Assembly: GCF_000741175.1 (NCBI RefSeq)
Contig: NZ_JGYS01000003.1
Span: 62,001 to 126,000, forward strand
Reading direction: 5' to 3'
DNA from: Bifidobacterium callitrichos DSM 23973
GTDB lineage: Bacteria > Actinomycetota > Actinomycetes > Actinomycetales > Bifidobacteriaceae
DNA: 64,000 nucleotides
The notes beneath the pieces are model-generated. The model worked only from the letters and a program-made list of their open reading frames with translations. It was not told the origin of the DNA and searched no databases. A program made the translations under genes and the position numbers. This document shows positions 27,690 through 37,130 of the stretch, piece by piece. Every line of letters begins with the position of its first letter. Within the stretch, counting starts at the first letter, position 1.

Positions 27690-28913
27690 CTACCGCCTCC
27701 GCAACCCGACGGCATAGGCATCCAGAACATCCAATATGCCGCGATGCTCCCAGATGACGTTGCGCTGCCGACCGCTTCGTGCTGTCAGGACACCGGCGCT
27801 TTCCATACGCCGTATCGCGCGCTCGGACTGCGATTTGCTCAACCCCAGCGCCTCGCACAGGTACTTCGTGGTGACGATCGGCTGCTCGATCAGTTGCGGA
27901 AGCACCCGCCACACCGGCGAATCGGAACGCGTTCCCTGCAGCTGCTCACGAGCGAGATCCAGCTGATGCGTCAGATCGTCAATAAGGCGCTCACCGCTGG
28001 AAGCCGCAAACAGGCACGCCTCCACGAACGACTCGACGATCGGCTCGGCGTCACCGTTCCTGAACGCCGTCAGCGCATCGAAATAGGAGTCCGTGCGTCT
28101 CAGCAGACCAGCCGATACCGGTGGGGTGGTGGCATGGACCAAGCTCTTGTTCCGCAGAATCGCGTGCACCAAAGCCCGCCCGCACCGCCCGTTGCCATCG
28201 GAGAACGGGTGAATGGTTTCGAACTGCGCATGCGCCATCGCACACTGGACGATGACAGGCAGATCGTCGCGCGCGATGAATGCAAGCAGATCCCGCATGG
28301 CCGCCGGAACAAGCTCCGCCTGCTGGGCGACATGCGAAGCTCCTCGAGGACTGTACGAATCGGTTCCCACCCACACCAGTCGGTCGCGGTAACGCCCCGC
28401 TTCCTCCTCCCAACCAGGCTGCGCCAGCATCAGTGCGCGATGCATCGCCAGCACATGCTCCTCGTCCATGTCCTTGCTAAGACGCAAGGCGGCCTCCATG
28501 GCACGCACATTGCCCACGACGATCGCCGCGTTGTCGCTGGAACTTTCGTGAATCGTCTCCAGCGCAAGGTTTTTGGCACCGACCGTCAGATGCTCGATCT
28601 GCGACGATGACGTGGCCTCGGTCCTGAGCAGCACCGCGCTCATCGGACCAAGTACGCGATTCCCGGCACCCAATCTGGAGGCGGCATACATATCGAATCG
28701 CGACAAAGCCCCCGCCGCTTCCTCGACGTCGGCACTCAGGGCTGCGGAAATGGAAAGTTCAAGAGACGCCAGTCGCGCAGGAACCGTCGACTCGTAATCG
28801 CCGTTGCCACGGGAACGACGCGAACGGGAGACCGGAGCGTCATCGGCGATGTGCCAGACATGTTCCTCCCTGCCGACTGGTGGAATCAGCAATTCATCGT
28901 CATTACCCAACAC
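27690..28913 (-). CDS. Fic-domain protein with N-terminal inhibitory motif and C-terminal winged helix
   Basis: Predicted AMP-transferase (AMPylator), 407 aa. The canonical Fic motif HPFSDGNGRCGR is at 235-246 with catalytic H235. An N-terminal inhibition-helix-like motif SSSQIE (102-107) places a Glu (E107) suited to autoinhibition; the usual G/N after it is replaced by His. A C-terminal winged helix-turn-helix (about 335-385, YLCEALGLSKSQSERAIRRM) suggests DNA binding, possibly autoregulation through the palindrome at 28925. The start is uncertain: GTG 28913 is only 2-3 nt after GAGGAG, TTG 28910 is better spaced. Close relatives are common accessory genes in bifidobacteria. Confidence 0.88.
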   Translation of the reverse strand: MLGNDDELLIPPVGREEHVWHIADDAPVSRSRRSRGNGDYESTVPARLASLELSISAALSADVEEAAGALSRFDMYAASRLGAGNRVLGPMSAVLLRTEATSSSQIEHLTVGAKNLALETIHESSSDNAAIVVGNVRAMEAALRLSKDMDEEHVLAMHRALMLAQPGWEEEAGRYRDRLVWVGTDSYSPRGASHVAQQAELVPAAMRDLLAFIARDDLPVIVQCAMAHAQFETIHPFSDGNGRCGRALVHAILRNKSLVHATTPPVSAGLLRRTDSYFDALTAFRNGDAEPIVESFVEACLFAASSGERLIDDLTHQLDLAREQLQGTRSDSPVWRVLPQLIEQPIVTTKYLCEALGLSKSQSERAIRRMESAGVLTARSGRQRNVIWEHRGILDVLDAYAVGLRRR

Positions 28914-28924
28914 CGCTCCTCGCT

Positions 28925-28958
28925 GTTAGCCGCACTTATTGTGATAAGTGTAGCTAAC
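28925..28958 (-). promoter_or_regulatory. Palindromic operator-like site upstream of the Fic gene
   Basis: GTTAGC-N2-CACTTAT-TGTG-ATAAGTG-N2-GCTAAC is a perfect two-step palindrome 12 nt upstream of the GTG start. A TACACT -10-like box lies inside it on the minus strand. The Fic protein's own winged helix is a candidate ligand. Confidence 0.6.
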
Positions 28959-29013
28959 GGTTGCCCCAAGCAACACAACGCCATAGCAGTGGCTGACTGT
29001 CGGCGCACATGGA

Positions 29014-29061
29014 AAATGGTCCTGTCTCCCGATCATTCAGAATCGGAAAACAGGACCATTT
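29014..29061 (-). terminator. Stem-loop downstream of ileS
   Basis: Arms AAATGGTCCTGT (29014-29025) and ACAGGACCATTT (29050-29061) with an inner CCGAT/ATCGG stem. A second hairpin of the CCCCCT-CGTCAG-AGGGGG type lies closer to ileS at 29114-29135. Confidence 0.6.
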
Positions 29062-29113
29062 ACATGAAGCAGACTTATATGTCTATGTCTCTCCCCCACC
29101 CGGCTCCGCCGGG

Positions 29114-29135
29114 AGCCCCCTCGTCAGAGGGGGCC
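29114..29135 (-). terminator. GC-rich hairpin after the ileS stop
   Basis: GCCCCCT/AGGGGGC stem with a CGTCAG loop, 30 nt beyond the ileS stop codon. Loop and stem resemble the hairpins at 23401 and 59034. Confidence 0.5.
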
Positions 29136-29164
29136 GAGAGGAGAAGAACCGCAGCTCGCGCCGC

Positions 29165-32100
29165 TCAGGCCTTAACCACCTCGGCCTTGAGCTCGGCGCC
29201 TTCGACGACCGTGAAGTCGTCGGCGGCGAGGGTGGCGGAGGCGATCAGGTCGCGGAAGGCCTCGACCTTGGCCGCATCGGCGGCCGGGACGGTCAGGGTC
29301 AGCGTGACGTGGTCGGCCACGTCGAGGCCGGCCTCCTTACGGGCGTCCTGGATCACGCGGATCGCGTCGCGGGCGTAGCCTTCGGCCTCGAGCTCCGGGG
29401 TCAGGGCGGTGTCGAGGATCACGAAGCCGCCGGTCGGCAGCGCGGCGGACACGGACACGGCCTCTTCGGCGGCATCCTTCTCCTCCACGCGGTTGATGAG
29501 CTCGTATTCGCCGTCCTCGAGCGCGATGTCGCCGTTCGGGGTCTCGACGACGGGCACACCGGTGGCGGAGTCCACATGCCAAGCGCCGGACTTGGACGCC
29601 TTGATCGCGAACTGGACGTCCTTGCGCAGACGCTTGCCGGCCACACGCGCGTTGACGCGCAACTCGTGCACGATCTTGAGACCACGGGAGGCGGCGTCCT
29701 CCAGCGTCGAGAACTCGAGGTCCTTGACGTTGAGCTCGGACTTGAGCAGGTCTGTGTACGGTTCGACGGCGGCCACGTCCTCGGCCACGACGGTCAGCTT
29801 GCTCAGCGGCTGGCGCACGCGGATCTTGGCGGCCTTGCGCAGGGACAGGGTGCCGGAGACGACCTCACGCACCTTCTCCATCGCGGCGACCAGCGCGGGA
29901 TCGTCGACGAGCACGCGGCCCAGCTCGGTGTCCTCGCCGGTCTTCTCGTCGACGACGAACGGCCAGTCGGCCAGATGCACGGACTCGCCGCCGGTCAGAC
30001 CGCGCCACACGGACTCGGCCTCCATCGGGGCGAGCGGCGCCAGCACGCGCATGAACGCCTCGAGCACGGTGTAGAGCGTGTTGAACGCGCTTTCGTCCTT
30101 GTTGAGGAAGCGATCACGGCTGTTGCGGATGTACCAGTTGGTGAGCACGTCGATGAAGTCGGACGCGGCGTCGCACGCGTCGGAGATCGCGAACTCGTTG
30201 AGCGACTTCTCGGCGGAGAGCACGAGGCGACGCGTACGGGCAAGCAGGTAGCGGTCCATCTGCGGCAGGGAGGCGACCTCCTCCGGACGCAGCTGGCGCG
30301 CGTCGTACCCGGCGGCGTTCGCGTACAGCGTGAAGAAGTAGTAGGAGCTCCACACCGGCAGCATGACCTGACGGACCGTGTCGCGGATGCCCTCGGCAGT
30401 GACGATCAGGTTGCCGCCGCGAAGGATCGGCGAGGACATGAGGAACCAGCGCATCGCGTCGGAGCCGTACTTGTCGAACACGCCGTTGACGTCCGGGTAG
30501 TTGCGCAGGTGCTTGGACATCTTCTGGCCGTCGGAGCCGAGGACGATGCCGTGGCAGATCACGTTCTTGAACGCCGGACGGTCGAACAGGGCGGTCGCCA
30601 TGACGTGCAGCAGGTAGAACCAGCCGCGGGTCTGGCCGATGTATTCGACGATGTAGTCGGCCGGGAAGTGCTGTTCGAACTTCTCCTTGTTCTCGAACGG
30701 GTAGTGGAACTGCGCGAACGACATGGAGCCGGATTCGAACCAGCAGTCGAGCACGTCCGTGATGCGGTGCATGTGGCTCTTGCCGGTCGGATCGTCCGGG
30801 TTGACGCGGGTCAGGTTGTCGATCCACGGACGGTGCATGTTGATGTTGCCGTCGCGGTCGCGCGGGTAGTCGCCGAAGTCGCGCTTCAACTCCTCGAGCG
30901 AGCCGTACACGTCGACGCGCGGGTACTTCGGATCGTCGGAGACCCACACCGGGATCGGCGAGCCCCAGAAGCGGTTGCGGGAGATCGACCAGTCGCGAGC
31001 GTTGGCGAGCCACTTGCCGAACTGGCCGTCCTTGACGTTGCCCGGGATCCAGTTGATCTCCTGGTTGAGCTCCAGCAGGCGCGGCTTGATCTTGGTGACG
31101 GAGACGAACCAGGAGCTGACCGGCTTGTAGATCAGCGGCGTGGCGCAGCGCCAGCAGTGCGGGTAGGAGTGCACGTAGCTCTTCTCCTGGAAGAGGATCG
31201 CGCGGCGATCCTCGGGGATGGAGGCGAGCGGACCGTCGCCGGCGCGCAGATTGCGAAGGATCGGCAGGTTGGCGTCGAAGACGAACATGCCTCATAGTCC
31301 GGGCACTGCGCGGTGAAGCGGCAGCCTCATCGAGCACGTCGGTGCTCTTGATGCCCTTGGCGTTGAGGGTGTTCATATCGTCCTCGCCGTAGGGGGCCTG
31401 ATGGACAAGGCCGGTACCTTCGACGGTGTCGACGTAGTCGGCGGTGAAGATCGTATAGCCGTTCGGTCCGGGCACGTGGCCCTCGGACTCGGCGGTCTCG
31501 CCGGCGAAGTACGGGAAGACCGGGTAGTAGCGGCGACCGGCGAGGTCGGAGCCCTTGAGCTCACGCACGATCTCGTAGTTCTCGCCGAGCTCCTTGGCGT
31601 AGGAGCCGAGCAGCGGCTTGCCGAGGTAGAACTTCTTGCCGGCGAACTTGCCTTCGGTGGGCCTGACCTCGACATAGTCGATGTCGGCGCCGACGACGAT
31701 CGCGAAGTTGGTGGGCACGGTCCACGGGGTGGTGGTCCAGAAGACGGCGTAGGCGTCCTCCTCGTCGCGCAGCTTGACGGCCACGGAGACGGTGGTGTCC
31801 TGACGGTCCTGGTAGACGTCGGCGTCCATGCGCAGCTCGTGCGCGGACAGCGGCGTGCGATCCTTCGGGCAGTACGGCAGCACGCGGTAGCCCTGGTAGG
31901 CGAGACCCTTGTCGTAGAGCTGCTTGAACGCCCACATCACGGATTCCATGTACGGAATGTTCAGCGTCTTGTAACCGTGCTCGAAGTCGACCCAGCGGGC
32001 CTGACGGTGCACGTAGTCCTGCCATTCATGCGTGTACTTGAGCACGGAGGCGCGGCAGGCGTCGTTGAACTTGTCGATGCCCATCTTCTCGATCTGGTCG

Positions 32101-32465
32101 ACCGAGTCGATGCCGAGCTCCTTCTGCGCCTCGAGCTCGGCGGGCAGACCGTGGGTATCCCAGCCGAAGACGCGGTTGACCTTACGGCCCTTCATCGTCT
32201 GGTAGCGCGGGATCACGTCCTTGGCGTAGCCCGTGAGCAGGTGGCCGTAGTGCGGCAGGCCGTTCGCGAACGGCGGGCCGTCGAAGAACACGAACTCGTT
32301 CTGGCTGTGGTCGCCGGAGGGGTTGCGTTCGACGGACTTCTGGAAGGTGTCGTCCTTGTCCCAGTAGTCGAGGACGGTCTCCTCCATGTGCGGGAAGCTG
32401 GGGTTCGGCGCGACGTGCGCGGTCTCGCCGCCCTCGTTCGCCTTGGGATATACGTTGTCGCTCAC
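29165..32465 (-). pseudogene. ileS: Isoleucine--tRNA ligase, reading frame broken by two 1-nt deletions
   Basis: Charges tRNA-Ile. With two bases restored the gene encodes 1100 aa, typical for the actinobacterial (eukaryote-like, type II) IleS. The first part contains PPFANGLPHYGH (HIGH motif), WTTTPWTVPTN in the editing domain, and runs to DVLDEAA near residue 380. There the frame is lost at about 31320 (GGG to GG), the intervening 11 codons read RFTAQCPDYEG in the third frame, and a second deletion at about 31290 (CCC to CC) restores the last frame with MFVFDANLPI onward. KMSKHLRN (KMSKS) lies in the second part. Everything else is intact, no other ileS is in the window and the gene is essential. 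Homopolymer sequencing errors are therefore more likely than true loss. Type II IleS is associated with mupirocin insensitivity. Confidence 0.9.
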
Positions 32466-32469
32466 CGTG

Positions 32470-32660
32470 TGGTTCTCCTCGTATATGCTTCGTTGGTTTC
32501 ATACGAGGACGACTTTGGATCCGACGTCTTCCCGACGTCGAGCCCGCCACCGCGGTACCACCTCGCTTGTCATGCGCACGACCGGCTACTGCCCCGGCAC
32601 GCGCCGCGTGACCGCTTGCGTTCGGCTGTTTCGGGCCGATCCCGTCGGTTCTACTGAGTC
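32470..32660 (-). promoter_or_regulatory. T-box riboswitch leader of ileS, translational type
   Basis: The minus strand holds the T-box core GAGGTGGTACCGCGG (TGGTACCGCG at 32551-32560). Further upstream an ATC triplet (32640-32638), in GGGATCGG, is a candidate isoleucine specifier. The ribosome site GAGGAG (32475-32480) lies within a hairpin in which CCTCGTAT (32477-32484 complement) pairs with ATACGAGG 17 nt away, so it can be sequestered. A terminator with T-tract is lacking, arguing for control of initiation, as in other actinobacterial ileS T-boxes. Outer limits are approximate. Confidence 0.85.
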
Positions 32661-32865
32661 CGTGACACGCGACGCGCATGTGTGATGTACGCCGCACGCT
32701 TGGACCGTTCTTCCGAAGGCTCCCCGCTGATGACGGATCATCGCCTTGACTGCGATGCACATCGTAGCACGGCGCGTTGTCAAATCGACGGGCGATTCCA
32801 CACGTACCGCGGCCGCCCGTCGGCTCCGACTACTCCTTCGGCCGACCGGTCAGCGCGTCGGCGCG

Positions 32866-34515
32866 TCAGCTCAGGAAGCGGCTCAGCCGACGCTGCTGCG
32901 GCCCCATGCCGTCCTTGGACCGCGCATAGGACAGGTGCAGCGTGTCCTCGGCGCGGGTGACGGCCACGTACATGAGCCGACGCTCCTCCTCCAGTTCGTC
33001 GCCGGGAGCGGGAGACCCGTACGGCATCAGCCCCTCGGAGCAGCCGATGAGAAAGACGTGCTTGAACTCGAGTCCCTTCGAGGCGTGGACCGTCGAGACC
33101 GTGACCTGGCCGAGACGCGCGACCCACACGCGCGCCCGCTCGGCCTGTTCGGCCGTCGTCGGCGTCGCATCGCCCTGCCGCACGATGCCGGAGGATCCCG
33201 TACCGGAGGATGCCGCCGCCTCCGACTCGCGCAACGCCTCGACCATCGCGATGCGCTGTGCCGCATCCAGATCGGCGATCGGCGCGACGCCCGCACCGCC
33301 GCTGTCCCGCTTGACCCGATACCGCAGTCCCGCGTGGCGCAGCGCCGCGCAGCATATGGCCTGCTGCGCGTTGATGCGCGTGAGAATCGCACAGTCGGAC
33401 GGACTCACCCCCTGCTCCATGAGCCGCAGGATGCGCGCAGTCACGCCGCGCGCCTCCTCCTGATCGGTCTCGTACACGGTGCGTTCGACACGTCTCCCCT
33501 TCTCCCTGGCCGAGGCGAGCTTCAGATACTCGTGTCTGACCGGCGAGGCGGCGAGGATACGATTCGCATACGAGACGATCTGCGGCGTGGACCGATAATC
33601 GGTGTTGAGCGCGATATCGGCGGACAGGGGCGCAAACTCGTCGGCGAACCCGAGCAGATCGTAGCTCGACGCGCCCGCGAACGAATAGATCGTCTGCGCC
33701 GGGTCCCCCACCACGCACACATTGCGGTTGTCACCGAGCCACAGGCGCATCAGCCGGTGCTGCAGCGGCGAGACGTCCTGATACTCGTCTACGGTCAGCC
33801 AGCCCACCGAACGACGGATCGCCGCGGAGGCCTCCTCGAAATCCTCGAGCACATGGCAGGCCATGAGCAGAATATCGTCGAAATCCATCTCGCCGCGTAC
33901 GGTCTTCTCCTTCTCGTACGCGTCGTAGATCTCCGCGAACCTGTCCGGCTCGAGCCCCGCCGGACGGCACCGGTCGCTCACGGCGGCGACACGCGCCACC
34001 TGATCGGGCGCCACCAGCGAGATCTTCGCCCAGTTGATCTCGTCACGCACCGTGCGCACGGTCAGATCATCCTGATCCAGATCCGGATCGACCCGACGCA
34101 TCGCACGCGCGGCGATGTCACGCGCATCATCGACCAGTCTCGGGAAGGGGGCGTCGCATACATCGGTCCACACGCGGCGCAGCTGGTGCAACGCGGCGGA
34201 ATGGAACGTCGCCGCGGTCACCGAATCCCCGATGCCGAGCGAGGAGAGACGCACGCGCATCTCCGCCGCCGCCTTGACGGAGAACGTGACGGCGAGCGTA
34301 CGAGCCGGATCCCACCTGCCGGTGCGGCACGCGTAGGCGATGCGACGCGTGACCGTACGCGTCTTGCCCGCGCCGGCGCCCGCGATGATGCGCACCGGGC
34401 CGTCCAGCGCCTTCGCCGCGGCCAGCTGCATCTCGTCCAATCCCTCGAGCAGATCCTCGCCCGATCCCTCACGCCCCACGTCCATGCCCTTCATTGTGGC
34501 AAGTGGCGTGGCCAT
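32866..34515 (-). CDS. UvrD/Rep-family DNA helicase
   Basis: Superfamily 1A 3'-5' helicase, 549 aa, shorter than UvrD (about 700). Walker A IIAGAGAGKTRT (about 43-54), motif Ia TFSVKAA, Walker B LTVDEYQDVSPLQ, motif III VVGDPAQTIYSFAGA, motif V TVSTVHASKGLEFKHVFLIG and motif VI YVAVTRAEDTLHLSYA are all present. No HRDC or nuclease domain follows. The ATG at 34515 has AAGGAGG upstream. It is divergent from the pseudokinase gene across 27 nt. Its fold suggests a UvrD2-like repair helicase; role is inferred. Confidence 0.92.
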   Translation of the reverse strand: MATPLATMKGMDVGREGSGEDLLEGLDEMQLAAAKALDGPVRIIAGAGAGKTRTVTRRIAYACRTGRWDPARTLAVTFSVKAAAEMRVRLSSLGIGDSVTAATFHSAALHQLRRVWTDVCDAPFPRLVDDARDIAARAMRRVDPDLDQDDLTVRTVRDEINWAKISLVAPDQVARVAAVSDRCRPAGLEPDRFAEIYDAYEKEKTVRGEMDFDDILLMACHVLEDFEEASAAIRRSVGWLTVDEYQDVSPLQHRLMRLWLGDNRNVCVVGDPAQTIYSFAGASSYDLLGFADEFAPLSADIALNTDYRSTPQIVSYANRILAASPVRHEYLKLASAREKGRRVERTVYETDQEEARGVTARILRLMEQGVSPSDCAILTRINAQQAICCAALRHAGLRYRVKRDSGGAGVAPIADLDAAQRIAMVEALRESEAAASSGTGSSGIVRQGDATPTTAEQAERARVWVARLGQVTVSTVHASKGLEFKHVFLIGCSEGLMPYGSPAPGDELEEERRLMYVAVTRAEDTLHLSYARSKDGMGPQQRRLSRFLS

Positions 34516-34542
34516 CGCGCCTCCTTGTATTACTGTGGGAGT

Positions 34543-36588
34543 GTGACTGAACGTAATGAACTGATGCTGGCGGCTCTGACATCGGCCGCGATGCCGTCCG
34601 TGATCGTGGCCGGCGTGTCCCCGGGAACCACGCACATCGGCGGCATCGACCAGGCTCAGGTGCGCGACCTGACCGGCAAGACGTACGACGTGTACGCCAC
34701 GGACGACGACCAGGGGCGCAAGCGGCTCGCCGCGCGCGTGAAAGCGGCGAAGGCGCTCGCCGAGGCGCGCGAGCCGGGTGGTCTGGGCTTCGCGTTCGAC
34801 CGCGTGCTCGCATTCGTTCCGGGAGACGATCCGAAGGGACCGACCGGCACCACGGCGGTGATGATCGCCATGCATCAGGACGGTCGCGAGCGCGATCTCA
34901 ATCTGCTCACGCTCGACGACTGCTCGTCGATGGGCACGGCGATCGGCGCGATCCACCGTCTGAACCCGCTGTTCCTAGCCAAGGCCCGGTATCCGATATA
35001 CGCGACCGAGCAGATCAAGGCGCAGCTGGTCGCATGGATCGCACGTCTCAAGCACGCCGGCCACGTCCCAACGGAGATCACCTCGAGCTGGTCGAAGATC
35101 CTCGAGACGGAGGGACTGTGGTCGTTCCGCACGTGTCTGGTGCACGGCGGCTTCGAGGACGGCGATGTGCGGTTCGACGGTTCGACGATCACGGCGATCA
35201 ACAACTGGCAGAACATGCAGGTCAACGACCCTGCGCGCGATCTGGCGTGGATCTTCTCCAAGCTCGACGAGGATCATCGCAATGCGGTGCTCACGGCGTA
35301 CGGGCGCATGATGGGCAACCGCCTGGACGACCTGATCATGCTGCGTGCCAACCTGTGGGTGCAGATGGAGCAGGTCGGCGAGTTCATTCAGGCGTTGAAC
35401 AAGGCGGACACGCAGGGCATCATCCGCTTCAAGGCGCAGGTGGATCGTCTTGCGCATCAGCTGGGCGTGACCTCGCGCGCCGTCGACGACTCCAACGCCG
35501 CCGCGAAGGCCCGTCGCGCCCCGGGTGCGGGGGCCGGTGCCGGCGACCCGGATGATACGGCGGACAATCCGCCCTCGACGATCACCGTGGGCACGCTGCT
35601 CAAGGACGGCGAGCGCCGTCGCGCCGCGGCGAAGGCCGCCGAACAGGCCGCGGCGAGGGCCGCGGGAGTCCGTCCGGGGGATCCGGGCGCCGATGCGACG
35701 GCCGAATCGGACCGTACCGGTTCAGCCTATATCGAGGCGGCCGGACGCATCGCGGTGCCGACCGGCAACGACGACACCATGGATGCGCCGATCGACGCCA
35801 AGGAGGCGACGATCCCGCCAAGCTTCCACGTGGGCGGGGCACGGGCGGACGGACAAGCCGGCCCGACCGGTGCGACCGGCTCGACGAAGCCGCAGCCGTC
35901 CTCCCCCTACCCGGACATGCCGGCGCCGTCGTCGAGCGAGACGATCACGCTGGCGCCGATCGACGGCGACGATGAGGATGACGACACCGACGAGCACGAT
36001 GTCAGCGCGCATGCCGATCCCGATTCCGACTCCGACTCCGGGAAGGCGGATGAGGCCATGCCTGTCTCGTTCCCGGTCGCCGCGGCCGTGGCGCAGGGAG
36101 GATTCGGCACCGACCGGCTGATGGACCCACCGCAGGACGAGCGTCACGACGAACATCACCGCGAGCGCGCGAACAACACGGCGACGATCGTCATCCCCCT
36201 GCTGGAACGCGAGGAGCGCGCACTGCGCGACGCACGGGCCGGACTGGAATTCGACGACGAGACGTTCGACGACAAGCCGACTGCCGGATCCTCCGCCGAG
36301 ATTCCCGCGAAGGACGACGATTCCGCCGCGGCCGCCGATGCGGATGAGAACGACGACACCGCGGACAACACCGCGGATGATACGAACGATGCGGAGCCGG
36401 TCGTGACCCCGGAGGCCGAACCCGAGCAGCCGCATAACTTCGACGAGACCGCGACGCCGGCCGAAACGGATGAACCGGACGCGACGGGCGAGTCGGACAC
36501 GACGGACGAGACGGATAACGCGGACGAGGTGACCGACGAGGACGAGGACGACGACACCGGCGAATCGGTGACCACGCCGAAGGCGTAA
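34543..36588 (+). CDS. Phosphotransferase-fold protein (probable pseudokinase) with long acidic C-terminal tail
   Basis: 681 aa. Residues about 1-310 resemble the aminoglycoside/macrolide phosphotransferase fold. The family's HGD catalytic Asp is a Gly (LVHGGFEDGDV) and the metal-binding Asp of the IDW motif is an Asn (AINNWQNMQVNDPARDLAWIF), so kinase activity is doubtful. Residues about 320-681 are Asp/Glu/Thr/Pro-rich, strongly acidic and probably disordered (DETDNADEVTDEDEDDD near the end). The GTG at 34543 lies 6 nt after TACTGT, suggesting a leaderless mRNA; ATG 34564 is an alternative. Partner is likely the divergent UvrD-like helicase, by neighbourhood only. Confidence 0.82.
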   Translation: MTERNELMLAALTSAAMPSVIVAGVSPGTTHIGGIDQAQVRDLTGKTYDVYATDDDQGRKRLAARVKAAKALAEAREPGGLGFAFDRVLAFVPGDDPKGPTGTTAVMIAMHQDGRERDLNLLTLDDCSSMGTAIGAIHRLNPLFLAKARYPIYATEQIKAQLVAWIARLKHAGHVPTEITSSWSKILETEGLWSFRTCLVHGGFEDGDVRFDGSTITAINNWQNMQVNDPARDLAWIFSKLDEDHRNAVLTAYGRMMGNRLDDLIMLRANLWVQMEQVGEFIQALNKADTQGIIRFKAQVDRLAHQLGVTSRAVDDSNAAAKARRAPGAGAGAGDPDDTADNPPSTITVGTLLKDGERRRAAAKAAEQAAARAAGVRPGDPGADATAESDRTGSAYIEAAGRIAVPTGNDDTMDAPIDAKEATIPPSFHVGGARADGQAGPTGATGSTKPQPSSPYPDMPAPSSSETITLAPIDGDDEDDDTDEHDVSAHADPDSDSDSGKADEAMPVSFPVAAAVAQGGFGTDRLMDPPQDERHDEHHRERANNTATIVIPLLEREERALRDARAGLEFDDETFDDKPTAGSSAEIPAKDDDSAAAADADENDDTADNTADDTNDAEPVVTPEAEPEQPHNFDETATPAETDEPDATGESDTTDETDNADEVTDEDEDDDTGESVTTPKA

Positions 36589-36713
36589 TCGCACGCGTTC
36601 CCGTCGCGCTCGGGCGTGGCTGAGGGCACAATAGTCACCAGTCACCTGACACAAACGCGTCTTGACGCATAACACTAGGAACACATCCGGAACACAGCAC
36701 AAAGGAGCAGCAC

Positions 36714-36938
36714 ATGGACATCGAGTTCGGAATCCGCAACGTGGCGCGCGCCGTCACCTTCAGCACCGACGAATCGGCCGATTCGGTCAACGCCACCATC
36801 GCGCAGGCGGTGGCCGACGGCAAGCCGATCGAGCTGACCGACGACAAGGGACGCCGCATCATCGTCCCCGCCGACGCGCTCGGCTACGCGATCGTCGGTT
36901 CGGAGACCAAGCACGCCGTCGGTTTCGGCGCCCTGTGA
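36714..36938 (+). CDS. DUF3107 family protein
   Basis: Small actinobacterial protein of 74 aa. The family pattern is visible: IEFGIRNVARAVTF at the start, a Ser/Asp-Ser-Val-Asn helix, KGRRIIVPADALGYAIVGSE and the terminal VGFGAL. The ATG at 36714 has AAAGGAGCAGC upstream. Function is not known. It sits 125 nt after the pseudokinase gene. Confidence 0.88.
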   Translation: MDIEFGIRNVARAVTFSTDESADSVNATIAQAVADGKPIELTDDKGRRIIVPADALGYAIVGSETKHAVGFGAL

Positions 36939-36965
36939 CGTATTGCGACGTATTTCCGCGTCTGC

Positions 36966-37025
36966 CGTATCCCGGCCATAGTCGCAGCCGAATAGTCACA
37001 ACCGAATAGTCACGGCCGGGATACG
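36966..37025. repeat. Inverted repeat with internal direct repeats
   Basis: Arms CGTATCCCGGCC and GGCCGGGATACG (12 bp) enclose 36 nt that contain CGAATAGTCAC twice and a related ATAGTCGC. Possible terminator of the DUF3107 gene, though no T-tract follows. Confidence 0.55.
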
Positions 37026-37063
37026 ACCACCCGGTTGAAACAAGGACTGCAGACAGGAGAACA

Positions 37064-37104
37064 CGAAGCGGGGATGACTCCATAAGGAAGTCATCCCCGC
37101 TTCG
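37064..37104. terminator. Bidirectional terminator between DUF3107 and PHP genes
   Basis: Perfect 16-bp stem CGAAGCGGGGATGACT (37064-37079) and its complement (37089-37104) with a 9-nt loop, 27 nt from the PHP stop codon. Confidence 0.8.
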
Positions 37105-37130
37105 CTATACGGATATCACCACACCGAATA

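Noticed and set aside
32746-34542. A 600-codon N-terminal extension of the pseudokinase frame
   Set aside because: It runs antisense through the UvrD-like helicase gene, whose motifs are perfect on the other strand.
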